Below are positions 35,680 to 43,917 of a stretch of 64,000 nt of DNA, piece by piece. The stretch lies in contig NZ_NIBV01000004.1 in assembly GCF_002632585.1 (NCBI RefSeq), positions 1 to 64,000 on the forward strand. Reading direction: 5' to 3'. The number at the start of each line of letters is the position of its first letter. Within the stretch, counting starts at the first letter, position 1. Under the pieces are notes generated by a model. That model was not told the DNA's origin. It made no database searches and saw nothing but the letters and a program-made list of their open reading frames with translations. A program made the translations under genes and the position numbers. The stretch comes from Xenorhabdus szentirmaii DSM 16338. Its GTDB lineage: Bacteria > Pseudomonadota > Gammaproteobacteria > Enterobacterales > Enterobacteriaceae.

Positions 35680-36036
35680 TTAATCATCAAAGAAAGTTTC
35701 AGCACCTATTAACGGGATTATTCTTGCTAAAACTTCATCAAACACGCCATCTTCCGCCTCAGTTTCAAACTTAACACTGAGATCTTTCCATGATAAAGTC
35801 TGGATTAGGCTTGCAGCCACAACACTCGGCGTATCAAGGTTATTCACAGATACTTCCGTTATTCCGCCTCTAATACTGGTACTGATAGGACAGCAAATAA
35901 CAAGTCCTGTTTTCTTGCTGTATTCAATACTAGACAGAACCAACGCCGGTCGATACTTACCGATTTCTTTTCCCTTTTTTGGTTCAAAGTCCAGCCAAAT
36001 TATATCGTTTCTTCTTGGTATGTAAGTTTTATTCAT
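35680..36036 (-). CDS. MazF/PemK-family toxin endoribonuclease
   Basis: The 118-aa toxin has the family text RRNDIIWLDFEPKKGKEIG, KYRPALVLS and VICCPISTSIRG, which form the RNase fold with the catalytic Arg/Thr region. It cuts single-stranded mRNA when not bound by antitoxin. It overlaps the antitoxin stop by 4 bases, typical of mazEF. Such pairs stabilise plasmids and phage-plasmids. Confidence 0.9.
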   Translation of the reverse strand: MNKTYIPRRNDIIWLDFEPKKGKEIGKYRPALVLSSIEYSKKTGLVICCPISTSIRGGITEVSVNNLDTPSVVAASLIQTLSWKDLSVKFETEAEDGVFDEVLARIIPLIGAETFFDD

Positions 36037-36278
36037 TCGCCTATTTCCATCCCCTCTATCTGTGCCAACTCATCCGAATGGGCATTATAAGAATCCATAT
36101 TCTTCAGCAGGTAGCTCTCTGAAAATACACGTTTATTCTTCTTGGGTGACAAAACTAAGTTGCCGTTTTCAATAGATAGATCCAGCTTATGACCCGTCTC
36201 TACGCCGAGCTGCTTGAGAACAGCGGTTGGTATGATAATACCCTGACTGTTCCCCCATTTTCTGATCGCTACACTCAT
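36033..36278 (-). CDS. MazE-family antitoxin (AbrB/SpoVT fold)
   Basis: This 81-aa antitoxin starts MSVAIRKWGNSQGIIIP, the diagnostic MazE DNA-binding hairpin. I set the start here, with GGAGG 6 bases upstream, rather than at the longer frame. The C-terminal half (KNMDSYNAHSDELAQIE) would wrap the toxin. It probably autorepresses the pair. Confidence 0.9.
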   Translation of the reverse strand: MSVAIRKWGNSQGIIIPTAVLKQLGVETGHKLDLSIENGNLVLSPKKNKRVFSESYLLKNMDSYNAHSDELAQIEGMEIGE

Positions 36279-36374
36279 AATACACCTCCAATAACGCTTA
36301 ACGTATAAACATAGTATAACTTCTTTTTCTAGGTGAACAAGAGTATTGTAGCAATTATAATCAGTCACCTTTAT

Positions 36375-36390
36375 ATACGTATTTACTTAT
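36375..36390. promoter_or_regulatory. dispersed operator-like motif, copy 6
   Basis: ATACGTATTTACTTAT lies about 100 bp upstream of mazE. With copy 5 it brackets the mazEF pair, so the pair may have inserted into or carried this boundary. Confidence 0.65.
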
Positions 36391-36984
36391 TGATCACACA
36401 CATTTATATATCTATCATTCACCGCGCTGGTACTCATCCAATGACTGCATAATTACCGCAAATTATTCAGTAAATGGTGACGATGGTTAGGTGTTAGCGC
36501 ATCCTCCCCTGACAACAAACAAACTGCGCTCAAGACCAGTGACAAATGCGGAAACTTACGGGCTAATGACTTTTGACCGAGGATAAAGCAGGAGAAGGTG
36601 GCAGCGATCTAATAACTACCCATGCTTCAAGCCAGTGTGAATCAACTACCACACACCACGATTTTTCGTTTCAGGCTGCATGGATGCCGGGCATGACCTC
36701 TCCCAAATGAGGTTCTGCATATTTACCGCCCGTATTTTAAGACAGATTCTTATGGTTGGTATTTAAAGGCTGTAAAGCCAGAAGTGCGGGAAGCTCCGTA
36801 ATTCTATGCCACCATAAGGTCATTAGACTTCTTCGGCCAAAAAAACAAAATTAGTTCAAATACCGCTTATTGCCTTGACCTACACCAATTTTTAACTCCC
36901 CCCCAAACAAAACAAGGAATTTGAACATGGCACCGTTTTGACGTACAATAAAGGAATCAATTTACAAATGGGGGGGCATTAATC
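36391..36984. other. spacer with remnant DNA and the left repeat of the TacAT cassette
   Basis: No gene is supported. The right part (36682-36830) is a direct repeat of 37756-37871. The last 60 bp before the tacA ATG contain TTGACG and an A/T-rich -10 region, followed by a G run, and probably form the TA promoter. Confidence 0.45.
36682..36830 (+). repeat. left direct repeat flanking the TacAT pair
   Basis: It shares GCATGACCTCTCCCAAATGA, GGTTCTGCATATTT, ACAGATTCTTATG and CCACCATAAGGTCATTAGA with 37756-37871. Two short insertions make it longer than the right copy. Confidence 0.8.
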
Positions 36985-37260
36985 ATGAGCACAATAACAG
37001 AAAGAATCAATCTTCGCTTACAGTCTCAAGCTAAGCAGGCCATTGAACGAGCGGCAAGTTTTGAAGGTAAGACCATAAGTCATTTCATTTTGGCTTGTGC
37101 GTTGGCACAAGCTGAAAAAACTATTCACGAGCACGAAGTGATGCGTTTGAATCACCAAGATTCAGAGGTATTTTTTAATGCTTTAGATAACCCAGTCGAT
37201 TTCAATAATAAACTGACCGCCGCTTTGTCGGAACATAGTCAAAGAGTTACCAATAAATGA
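36985..37260 (+). CDS. TacA-like antitoxin (DUF1778, ribbon-helix-helix)
   Basis: This 91-aa protein starts MSTITERINLRLQSQAKQAI, the DUF1778 RHH signature. It has the C-terminal toxin-wrapping region containing VFFNALDNPVDFNNKL. It binds the promoter and neutralises the acetyltransferase toxin encoded next, which it overlaps by 4 bases. Confidence 0.92.
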   Translation: MSTITERINLRLQSQAKQAIERAASFEGKTISHFILACALAQAEKTIHEHEVMRLNHQDSEVFFNALDNPVDFNNKLTAALSEHSQRVTNK

Positions 37261-37751
37261 CCGATAGTTCAACACTTATTATATCGGCACTAGACAACAG
37301 CCATGACAGAGCCAGTTTTCATTGCGGTGTTCCTTTATTAGATGAATATATTCGAAAACAAGCCAAACAAGATGTGACACGTAGAATAAGTCGAGTATTT
37401 GTCGCTATTAATGTTACAGAACCAAACAAAATCATAGGCTATTACACACTTTCAGCTTTATCGGTTGAGTTTAGTGAACTACCGCCATCTCTCGCTAAGA
37501 AATTACCCCGAAGAGCTGTCCCGGCAGCATTATTGGGTAGATTGGCTGTTAATCAGACTACACAACAGGGGGGAGTGGGGAGAATGTTACTGGCAGACGC
37601 CATTAAACGCACACTGGCTATTACCGACATTGCGATTTATGCAATGATAGTTGATGCTATTGAGGGGGCACAAAAGTTCTATGAACAATATGGATTTATC
37701 CCCCTTACTACAGGAAAAAACAGATTATTCCTTCCGATGAAGTCCATTTGA
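37257..37751 (+). CDS. TacT-like GNAT toxin
   Basis: The 164-aa GNAT toxin acetylates the amino acid on charged tRNA and blocks translation. It has LLDEYIRKQAKQDVTRRISR, GYYTLSALSV, LLGRLAVNQTTQQGGVG (acetyl-CoA loop) and the C-terminal FYEQYGFIPL with the catalytic tyrosine. It forms a pair with the upstream DUF1778 antitoxin. Confidence 0.92.
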   Translation: MTDSSTLIISALDNSHDRASFHCGVPLLDEYIRKQAKQDVTRRISRVFVAINVTEPNKIIGYYTLSALSVEFSELPPSLAKKLPRRAVPAALLGRLAVNQTTQQGGVGRMLLADAIKRTLAITDIAIYAMIVDAIEGAQKFYEQYGFIPLTTGKNRLFLPMKSI

Positions 37752-37755
37752 AAAA

Positions 37756-37871
37756 GATGCCGAGCATGACCTCTCCCAAATGAGGTTCTGCATATTTGCC
37801 ACAGATTCTTATGCTGAAAAGCCAGAAGTACAGGAAGCTTCGTAATTCCATGCCACCATAAGGTCATTAGA
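37756..37871 (+). repeat. right direct repeat flanking the TacAT pair
   Basis: It begins 4 bp after the toxin stop and matches 36682-36830. The pair brackets the TA genes like a cassette boundary. Confidence 0.8.
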
Positions 37872-37905
37872 AACTATTCAGAATCTTTTTAAATCTGAAT
37901 AGTTT
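37871..37905 (+). terminator. hairpin between TacAT and the IS element
   Basis: Perfect 12-bp AAACTATTCAGA / TCTGAATAGTTT stem with an 11-base loop followed by TT. It may terminate the TA transcript. Confidence 0.7.
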
Positions 37906-37923
37906 TTCATATAAACTACTGGG

Positions 37924-38724
37924 ATGAGAAAAATTTATGCCAGTGATATTAGTCGAGAAGTGTTCTCGGAAATTGAACCCCTGCTGCTTAGCAGCAGGAA
38001 GCGCACACGCCCCAGAAAAACCGATGTTTATGAGGTATTTTGTGCATTATTATATCTCCTCAAGAGCGGCTGTCAGTGGGATATGCTGCCCAGCGATTTT
38101 CCCGCCAAAAGCACGGTTTATTACTACTTCAAACTCTGGAAAGAGAAGCCGTCAGAAACAGAACCCAGCCTGTTTGAGCAAGCTTTAAAAAAATGTCGTT
38201 GGCGAGGTCCGTATCAGCAATGGTCGGAACGTCAACACCACTTTCGTGATAGTTGACTCGCAAAGTGTTAAGAACACGGACACCGCGCGCGAAAAAGGGT
38301 ATGACGCGGGTAAAAAGGTTTCCGGTATCAAACGACACATTGCGGTGGACAATCAGGGTCTACCGCATGCGATAGTAGTCACGACAGCCAATGTGACGGA
38401 CAGAAAAGGTGCCCTAATAACTTTTACCCGGCATAGGAAATCGCTTTCTTGCGTAACGAATGTTTTGGCGGACGGGGGTTACACGGGAGCAGCCTTCGCA
38501 GAGGAAGTGCATCATATACTGGGCGCGACCGTCGAGATCGCCAAACGGCGTGAACTCCATACTTTCAAGGTAATCCCAAAGAGATGGATAGTCGAACGTT
38601 CGTTTGCCTGGCAGAAAAGTGTCGGCGGCTGTGGAAGAACTGTGAGGAGGATTTGAATACCAGCCTTCAGTTAGTCAACTTAGCATTCCTTGCTTTGCTT
38701 TTGCGCAGGAAAGATACTGAATAA
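37924..38724 (+). mobile_element. IS5-family (IS427-type) transposase, frameshifted
   Basis: ORF A (37924-38256, 110 aa) has the DUF4096-type start MRKIYASDISREVFSEIEP and SGCQWDMLPSDFPAKSTV. ORF B follows in another frame with DDE residues in IVDSQSVKNT, VLADGGYTGA and VERSFAW, matching the two-ORF arrangement that IS427-type elements read by frameshifting. Near 38610 a further indel breaks FAW and the frame shifts. The normal ending (KCRRLWKNCEEDLN, then LNTSLQLVNLAFLALLLRRK) is in the next frame to 38724. The copy is probably inactive. I could not identify terminal inverted repeats. Confidence 0.85.
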
Positions 38725-38813
38725 GCACTTAGACCCTTATTGTCATTTTAGAACCATCCCCTAGAGCAGCGTAAAATGCCCCCCGCTAGTCCATTATGGT
38801 AAATTCCTTGACC

Positions 38814-38837
38814 GATTATCGTTTATAAACGATAATC
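38814..38837. promoter_or_regulatory. 24-bp palindromic operator of the HigB/HigA-like pair
   Basis: GATTATCGTTTA and TAAACGATAATC form a perfect palindrome directly before the toxin start, as expected for antitoxin binding. Confidence 0.75.
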
Positions 38838-38839
38838 GT

Positions 38840-39166
38840 GTGATGAACGAGATCAAGCATTATATTGATAAAAATAATCGAAACTACTTTGCTGAGTGGC
38901 GTAATCAAATACGTGATATTAAGGCAAAGATTGCGGTTGACCGTCGTCTTATGCGAATAGAGTTAGGTAACTTTGGTGATCATAAACCTATTCGTGAGGG
39001 GGTTTGGGAGTTAAAAATTGATGTAGGTCAAGGCTACCGTATTTACTATGCCAAATCGGGTAACACAATAGTATTGCTATTATGTGGAGGTATCAAGAGA
39101 ACTCAATCAGCTGATATTGAACGCGCATGTGTTTACTGGCGAGATTGGCAACAAAGAGATAACTAG
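38840..39166 (+). CDS. RelE/HigB-type addiction toxin
   Basis: The 108-aa protein matches the HigB-like addiction killer family: FAEWRNQIRDIKAKIAVDRR, VWELKIDVGQGYRIYYAK and VLLLCGGIKRTQSADI. It may start at GTG 38840 or ATG 38843. The antitoxin follows 17 bp later; toxin-first order is usual for this family. Such toxins cleave ribosome-bound mRNA. Confidence 0.85.
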   Translation: MMNEIKHYIDKNNRNYFAEWRNQIRDIKAKIAVDRRLMRIELGNFGDHKPIREGVWELKIDVGQGYRIYYAKSGNTIVLLLCGGIKRTQSADIERACVYWRDWQQRDN

Positions 39167-39183
39167 GTTAGGAGATTGATATT

Positions 39184-39480
39184 ATGAAAGATTTTTCACA
39201 TGATAATTTTATGGCTGAAGTTTTTAAAAACGATCCAGCGTATGCGATTGAGTTACTAAATTCTATTTTAGCAGATGGGGAACAAGCGGAATTAATGATT
39301 GCTTTACGTCAAATGACAAAGGCATTTGGCGGAGTTCGTTCTGTTGCTGATACCGCTAATTTAAATAATACACAAATTTATCGTATGTTATCTGAAAATG
39401 GTAATCCTGCTTTTAGCAGTTTAAATTCTATATTAAGAGCTATGGGATTACGTTTAGCTATACAATCGATCAATGCGTGA
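39184..39480 (+). CDS. HigA-like (COG3636) antitoxin
   Basis: The 98-aa antidote protein has HDNFMAEVFKNDPAYAIELL and a helix-turn-helix (VADTANLNNTQIYRMLSENG), which also represses the operon. It pairs with the preceding toxin. Confidence 0.88.
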   Translation: MKDFSHDNFMAEVFKNDPAYAIELLNSILADGEQAELMIALRQMTKAFGGVRSVADTANLNNTQIYRMLSENGNPAFSSLNSILRAMGLRLAIQSINA

Positions 39481-39631
39481 AGAAAAACACAGGTCTTTTA
39501 AACAAGATGCACTGCGTGCCTGAGAAGCATATCAAGAGAATAGACTACACTTGACGTTTAAAGAAGCGGACAACTGGTTAGTTAAGCTCGAAGCAGGAGA
39601 AGATGCGGAGTTACCTGAATGCCACGTTTGA
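39473..39631 (+). pseudogene. truncated ParD/RHH-type antitoxin remnant
   Basis: After a short start the text has an in-frame TGA at 39521 (DALRA, stop, EAYQENRLHLTF), where homologues have Trp. It ends LEAGEDAELPECHV, the typical ParD-family ending. The N-terminal DNA-binding part is mostly gone. Confidence 0.6.
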
Positions 39632-39642
39632 TTTAGTATGAG

Positions 39643-39807
39643 TCAGTACAGATTATGTGGGTCTTGCGTCTGGTGCAACACAGCCAACACTTCAATGCCA
39701 GCCGGAACTTCCTGATAGTAAATAATGTGGCTCTCAACGGGAAAACTCCGCACACCAAAATAAAGATCCTCACTAGCTTCTGCGACATTAATTCCCCATC
39801 GGCGCAT
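39643..39807 (-). pseudogene. truncated ParE-type toxin on the opposite strand
   Basis: This 54-codon frame has AGGAA upstream of its ATG. It encodes VRSFPVESHIIYYQEVP and VLAVLHQTQDPHNLY, the C-terminal half of ParE/RelE toxins. The N-terminal half is absent. It converges on the ParD remnant instead of following it, so the pair has been rearranged. Confidence 0.65.
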
Positions 39808-39897
39808 AGAAGAGAGTTTCCTATGAAAAGCAAGGAATTAGTTGCTTAACTTACTTATTCGATTATTGAATTAACTAACGTAATTAGTTAAAGTGAA

Positions 39898-40078
39898 AAA
39901 GCTATCGGCAAAATCCGATAGTCGGGAGGTCGCAGCCCCGTAAGTTCTCCACTGGTAGGATATTTCTACCAGTGCGCCTGCTATCGCACCTTCAATGGCG
40001 GTTCAGGCAGGGGAGACTCACGTCTCGCCGGTTGAGAACTCCGGTACTGCGAACCCTGTTTTGAATCGCCACCATCAA
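39898..40078 (+). ncRNA. structured leader upstream of the Ner-like gene
   Basis: Several perfect stems are packed together: CTATCGG/CCGATAG (39902-39921), CACTGGTAG/CTACCAGTG (39950-39974), and GTTCTC with GAGAAC across the next 100 bases. No coding frame fits. The arrangement before a regulator recalls antisense or leader RNAs of P1/P4-type immunity regions (C4 family), but I cannot assign it. Confidence 0.45.
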
Positions 40079-40102
40079 TAATGAACAGAAGGGGAAGCAG
40101 GT

Positions 40103-40336
40103 ATGACTCACACTCAAAAAGACTGGCACCCAGCCGATATTATTGCTGCATTATCCCGTGAATCGGGGTTAAGCTCATCAACATTAGCTAATACACTTTC
40201 CCGTCCTTGGCCTAAAGGGGAAATCCTCATTGCAACTCGTTTGGGCGTTGACCCTTCCGAAATTTGGCCGAGCCGATATTTTGATCATAATGGTCAACTC
40301 ATTAAGCGGCTAATGCGTAAGCGTATTTCAGGATAA
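40103..40336 (+). CDS. Ner/Nlp (SfsB)-type transcriptional regulator
   Basis: This 77-aa protein has the family text KDWHPADIIAALSRES, a helix-turn-helix (LSSSTLANTLSRPWPKGE) and LGVDPSEIWPSRYFD. Ner-type repressors control early transcription in Mu-like phages. It lies after a structured leader, so it may regulate the nearby accessory genes. Confidence 0.9.
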   Translation: MTHTQKDWHPADIIAALSRESGLSSSTLANTLSRPWPKGEILIATRLGVDPSEIWPSRYFDHNGQLIKRLMRKRISG

Positions 40337-40535
40337 TTGGGATTTTTCTTTTCAGAAAATAAACTTCATTGATTGGGTAAACTTCCGTATTCCCTGCACA
40401 GTCATGTCTGTTTTATGACTGGACAGTAAGACGTTTACTTACTCGACGGGTATTTGATTGATGAAAATAACAACGCCCCGAAGTGCAGCAACACTACCGA
40501 GGCGTCTAACCAACAACGTAAAAGAGACTTACGCG

Positions 40536-40661
40536 ATGGCTAATGCAGAGTCTAACCAAACTCGCCTTGAATTAACATTCCTAATTGGATCAGGCAATCA
40601 ACGACTGATGGATATTTACTCTATGCACCTTATCACCATTCAGGTGGTGAGCCATGAGTAA
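40536..40661 (+). CDS. possible 41-residue protein
   Basis: MANAESNQTRLELTFLIGSG opens a short frame whose stop overlaps the next start by 8 bases. An upstream in-frame start at 40458 would add 26 residues. Support comes only from tight spacing with the next gene. Confidence 0.35.
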   Translation: MANAESNQTRLELTFLIGSGNQRLMDIYSMHLITIQVVSHE

Positions 40662-41061
40662 AAGTTCTCTTTCATTAAAACAGGCGGAATATCGTACACA
40701 CTTAGCAACATCTGTATTCAGTTTCATTCTTGAAAAATATCAGGATGAGTGCTCAATTGACTTAAATAATTTGATCTTGCTGGCGCGTGATATTAATCAA
40801 GAAGTACAGAATACACTTTTGAAACATGCGCCACAGCCCTTGATAGTCACGTTATTGGGGTATGTGGGGCGTACACCGAAGAAAGCGATGCCTTTAGATC
40901 AGGCTATGTATCGTGCAGGGCTGGCAATCTCTTTATTTCAGGTCATTATTGACCAGATAGATAGCGATTGTTCGGAAGAATTACGCGATTTGATTTCACT
41001 GGCCTGTGATTTCAATCAGGAAGTCTATCATGCGCTTTATGCGGCTGTTTATGAGGAATAA
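40654..41061 (+). CDS. protein with internal tandem duplication
   Basis: This 135-aa helical protein has two similar halves: one with KQAEYRTHLATSVFSFI..LLARDINQEV, one with DQAMYRAGLAISLFQVI..LACDFNQEV. I do not recognise the family. It follows the Ner-like gene and ends at a terminator. Confidence 0.6.
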   Translation: MSKSSLSLKQAEYRTHLATSVFSFILEKYQDECSIDLNNLILLARDINQEVQNTLLKHAPQPLIVTLLGYVGRTPKKAMPLDQAMYRAGLAISLFQVIIDQIDSDCSEELRDLISLACDFNQEVYHALYAAVYEE

Positions 41062-41071
41062 TTATGTGATT

Positions 41072-41090
41072 AGGCGGCTTAATGCCGCCT
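41072..41090. terminator. hairpin terminator between convergent genes
   Basis: AGGCGGC / GCCGCCT stem with a TTAAT loop and T/A runs on both sides. It serves the plus-strand unit and the converging minus-strand gene. Confidence 0.75.
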
Positions 41091-41140
41091 TAATTGGATT
41101 GGCTATTACACAAAATCGTAAACAGGGTCGTGAAGCTCAT

Positions 41141-41374
41141 TCATTTGCTTCCTGTACACTCTCCCATATCACTAATCATCTTGCGCTGGAAAAACACTTC
41201 GTTGACCAACACACCGATCAATTGCCGCATGTTATCCTTATTTTCGCCGGTTTCAATGCACCGAAAAGCCCATTCCGCCAGTTCAAAAGATTGACCTTTA
41301 TCATTCAACCGATGCCTGACGTGTTCGGTAAATTCTGTTTCAACAAAAGCAACTACATTCATGGGTTCTGACAT
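41141..41374 (-). CDS. small phage protein of unknown function, 77 aa
   Basis: The start MSEPMNVVAFVETEF has GCGGAG 6 bases upstream; the longer frame to 41416 has no site. The protein is helical, with a cysteine at each end. Its upstream region carries the same TATAAATA..GGGAGCAAGGC element as terS, suggesting late co-expression with virion genes. Confidence 0.6.
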   Translation of the reverse strand: MSEPMNVVAFVETEFTEHVRHRLNDKGQSFELAEWAFRCIETGENKDNMRQLIGVLVNEVFFQRKMISDMGECTGSK

Positions 41375-41400
41375 TTTATCTCCGCAGATACTTATCATTT

Positions 41401-41514
41401 CCGCAGTGTTTATCAATGCCTTGCTCCCATAGTATTTATATATATTTCTTTAAGTGATCTTAGTAAAAATCCATTAAATATATATGGGAGCAAGGCAACT
41501 TAACTACACTGCGG
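41401..41514. promoter_or_regulatory. inverted pair of the terS-type promoter element
   Basis: The left copy (41401-41440; minus strand TATAAATACTATGGGAGC, AAGGC, then ACACTGCGG) matches 17752-17805. A right copy in the opposite orientation (41476-41514) overlaps the 3' end of the methylase gene. The 14-base core TATGGGAGCAAGGC is identical in both. Confidence 0.6.
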
Positions 41515-42112
41515 CACTCACTGTTTTAGGTTTTCTTTTAACAACACGTTTTGCTCGAACTGGCGGAACATAACTACCGAGCTTCTTCATTACTTCAATT
41601 TCCACTTCACGGTTTATACAACCCACGCCACCAGAGAAACCACGGAATACCACCAGCATACTTCCGCCCGTATTCATCCTGCTTTCTTTGAATCCAAGCG
41701 CAACGTCAGGCTCAAGGAATGCAATACGGCCACCGACGATCATGACTATCTCATTGGCACTCTGACGAGTTTTGAGATACCACTTTGTATCGATGGATTG
41801 GGGGATCAGCATGACCGTAGTCACTCCCTTACTTTGTTCACGAATCGCGGCATCAATCCACGGTTCGATTTTGGAATAGGGCGGGTTCAAAAATGCCTTT
41901 GTGCCAGGCGTACCCCAACTGGATTTCAGCGCATCTTTTTCTACGCCGATAAAGTGGGGAAATAAGGCATTGTCTTTGTTACAGGCTACGTCCACGTCAA
42001 ATTTCAAAGACAGGATTGTCTCGGTGGCATCAATGCACCATCGAGGAGTTCGCCACAAATCTTTGAGGGATTTGTCACGTTTTCTTTTCGCCGTTGTCGT
42101 CACTGTTACCAT
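41504..42112 (-). CDS. phage DNA N6-adenine methyltransferase, Dam-like
   Basis: The 202-aa protein resembles the phage Dam family: DLWRTPRWCIDATETI, DVDVACNKDNALFPHF, then the catalytic AFLNPPYSKIEPWI and SMLVVFRGF. These enzymes methylate adenine, often in GATC, and protect phage DNA or alter gene control. The dispersed operator motif abuts its ATG. The basic C-terminus (RAKRVVKRKPK) is unusual. Confidence 0.88.
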   Translation of the reverse strand: MVTVTTTAKRKRDKSLKDLWRTPRWCIDATETILSLKFDVDVACNKDNALFPHFIGVEKDALKSSWGTPGTKAFLNPPYSKIEPWIDAAIREQSKGVTTVMLIPQSIDTKWYLKTRQSANEIVMIVGGRIAFLEPDVALGFKESRMNTGGSMLVVFRGFSGGVGCINREVEIEVMKKLGSYVPPVRAKRVVKRKPKTVSAAV

Positions 42113-42132
42113 AAGTATTTAATTACCTATTT
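42111..42132. promoter_or_regulatory. dispersed operator-like motif, copy 7
   Basis: ATAAGTATTTAATTACCTAT begins at the ATG of the methylase gene, so a bound regulator would also cover the ribosome site. Confidence 0.6.
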
Positions 42133-42286
42133 AAAACAATAATTTTATATCAAGCGATCCGATCTGCAAGCGTTGTTTTAAATATTCGGGGGTGGGGTCT
42201 ATTTGAGCTTTTAAGACGTTTTCAGACATAAGCTAAGGCAAACGTATTGCTGCTACCACAAAACGTTTCCCTGAGTAGTTCTGGCG

Positions 42287-43162
42287 CTATTTTGAATATT
42301 GCTCTTTGTACAGCTTAACCAGAGGACTATCAGCTTTGAGTGTAACGTTTTTGCCGATACGATCCGCAATCCCAAGCGCCGGAAAAACAGCCATAAACTG
42401 ACCCGCTTGTGTGCCAGCAGTACCAACCGGATAAGGACGAGTCGGGTTACTCATCATGTGAAGACGGAACACCTCAGAGGATGCCGTGTTCTTCTTAATG
42501 AGACACTCGATGCCTAATTGTGTGTACACAGACAACTCATTACCTCGTAAAACCCACTGGGCAATGTTAAGCACCTTTTCCTGCGCTTTTTTCGGGCACT
42601 TTTTTACGGCTGCTAACAGCACATCTTTGCTAACACCGATCTTTTCACAATCTTCTTCGGTCAGATCAGTCAGTTCAAAATGAGGGCGACTAGAAATTTT
42701 ATGTTTACGTTTTTCTTTCTTCCTAGGTTCGGCGAGTTTTTCAGTTTCAATATCTTCTAAGGTGGTTGCCACAACAGGTTCTTCGGTAACAACTTCTAAT
42801 TTAACTGGTTCAATTGCCGGTTTATCTGCCACATAAGTTTCCGACAAAGCCGCCATCGTCGCCTCAAGCTCATCAGTATCTTTATCAATAGTATCTAAAC
42901 TAACAGATTCCGGTGTGGAAATAACTGGCTCAGACTCAACCACTTTGACAGGTGACAACGTTGAAAGCAGATCACTATCTTTCTTAAAATCCAATGCACT
43001 CAATTCTGCGGCCAACTTTTCAAGCTCATTTAACCCACTCAGGTCGTTATTTTTTGTCTCAACAGTTGGCTTAGATAACTCCCCACTGTCCAGAGCGGCC
43101 AGCATAGCTTCTAAAGATAAATTATCAGATTCGTTAACAGTCGTTGCGGTATTCATAGTCAT
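42287..43162 (-). CDS. phage protein of unknown function with acidic linker
   Basis: The 291-aa protein has a long acidic, low-complexity N-terminal half (about residues 1-145), then a basic stretch KKEKRKHKISSRP. A C-terminal domain (ECLIKKNTASSEVFRLHMMS and GTAGTQAGQFMAVFPALG) follows. A TTTCTCGCCTA box lies about 60 bp upstream. No family is recognised. The layout suggests a DNA- or protein-binding adaptor. Confidence 0.55.
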   Translation of the reverse strand: MTMNTATTVNESDNLSLEAMLAALDSGELSKPTVETKNNDLSGLNELEKLAAELSALDFKKDSDLLSTLSPVKVVESEPVISTPESVSLDTIDKDTDELEATMAALSETYVADKPAIEPVKLEVVTEEPVVATTLEDIETEKLAEPRKKEKRKHKISSRPHFELTDLTEEDCEKIGVSKDVLLAAVKKCPKKAQEKVLNIAQWVLRGNELSVYTQLGIECLIKKNTASSEVFRLHMMSNPTRPYPVGTAGTQAGQFMAVFPALGIADRIGKNVTLKADSPLVKLYKEQYSK

Positions 43163-43266
43163 TTACATTTTTCCTCTACTTTTAAGTAAGTTCGTTTGGC
43201 GCAATGATTATGGATGACTTGGGTAGGCGAGAAAGGAAAAGTGATAGGTGAGTCCAAATATGGAAA

Positions 43267-43283
43267 GGCTGGAAATTCCAGCC
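43267..43283. terminator. hairpin after the HigBA pair
   Basis: Palindromic GGCTGGAAATTCCAGCC flanked by A/T runs, 30 bp after the HigA stop. Confidence 0.65.
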
Positions 43284-43312
43284 CTCATTTTAAAAAATTC
43301 CGCTAAGTGAGC

Positions 43313-43627
43313 TTAATGATTTACGATGGTCTGCGATATTTCGTTCTGATCACCGTATAAAACGATCCCAGACGTGTCGATTTGGTTTTCCAATTGACGA
43401 AGGTCATAAGCAGTTTGGAGACGTAACCAAAACTCAGGAGTGCTTCCCAATGCGGCAGCGATACGAATTGCTAGCGGTGGAGTTAACGCAGTTTTACCGG
43501 CAAGCAAGCGTGATATAGTCGCAGGCGTTACCCCTATATTGAGCGCAAAGCGACGGCCACTAACACCCATATCAGCCAAATCTCTGGCGATAATCTCTCC
43601 TGGATGGGAAATTTTAAACTGTCTCAT
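43313..43627 (-). CDS. higA: HigA antitoxin
   Basis: The 104-aa XRE-type antitoxin has [17 protein letters not shown] at its start, the classic HigA helix-turn-helix [18 protein letters not shown] and the [15 protein letters not shown] ending. It blocks HigB and represses the operon. It directly follows higB, the normal order for this family. Confidence 0.95.
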   Translation of the reverse strand: MRQFKISHPGEIIARDLADMGVSGRRFALNIGVTPATISRLLAGKTALTPPLAIRIAAALGSTPEFWLRLQTAYDLRQLENQIDTSGIVLYGDQNEISQTIVNH

Positions 43628-43905
43628 TAGTGATAATCCTCATAATTCACAATGTAAGCATCACCGTTGATGAACTGAAAAGTAATGCGCCAGTTAGCTC
43701 GGATTGTAATAGACCAGTAACCTTCACGATCGCCTTTCAGCGGGTGAAGCTTGTAGATTTGACGGTTTAACTCGTTTATTTCATTTGCTGCGTCGATGGC
43801 TTGTAAACGGTCGTTAATCCTCTCGGCATCTTGCGCCAATACTCCTGAAGTCACGCCTTTTTCAAAAAGTTGCTTCAACCCTTTGTGCTTGAAAGATTTA
43901 ATCAT
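43627..43905 (-). CDS. higB: HigB toxin
   Basis: The 92-aa RelE-fold mRNA interferase starts [17 protein letters not shown], with [16 protein letters not shown] and NWRITFQF containing the catalytic basic residues. The start is set at this Met by family comparison. The stop shares one base with the higA start. Confidence 0.95.
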   Translation of the reverse strand: MIKSFKHKGLKQLFEKGVTSGVLAQDAERINDRLQAIDAANEINELNRQIYKLHPLKGDREGYWSITIRANWRITFQFINGDAYIVNYEDYH

Positions 43906-43917
43906 TATTCCAACCAT

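Noticed and set aside
41006..41371. 121-codon plus-strand frame after the duplicated-half protein
   Set aside because: It runs through a terminator and is antisense to the 77-aa gene, which has a good ribosome site.
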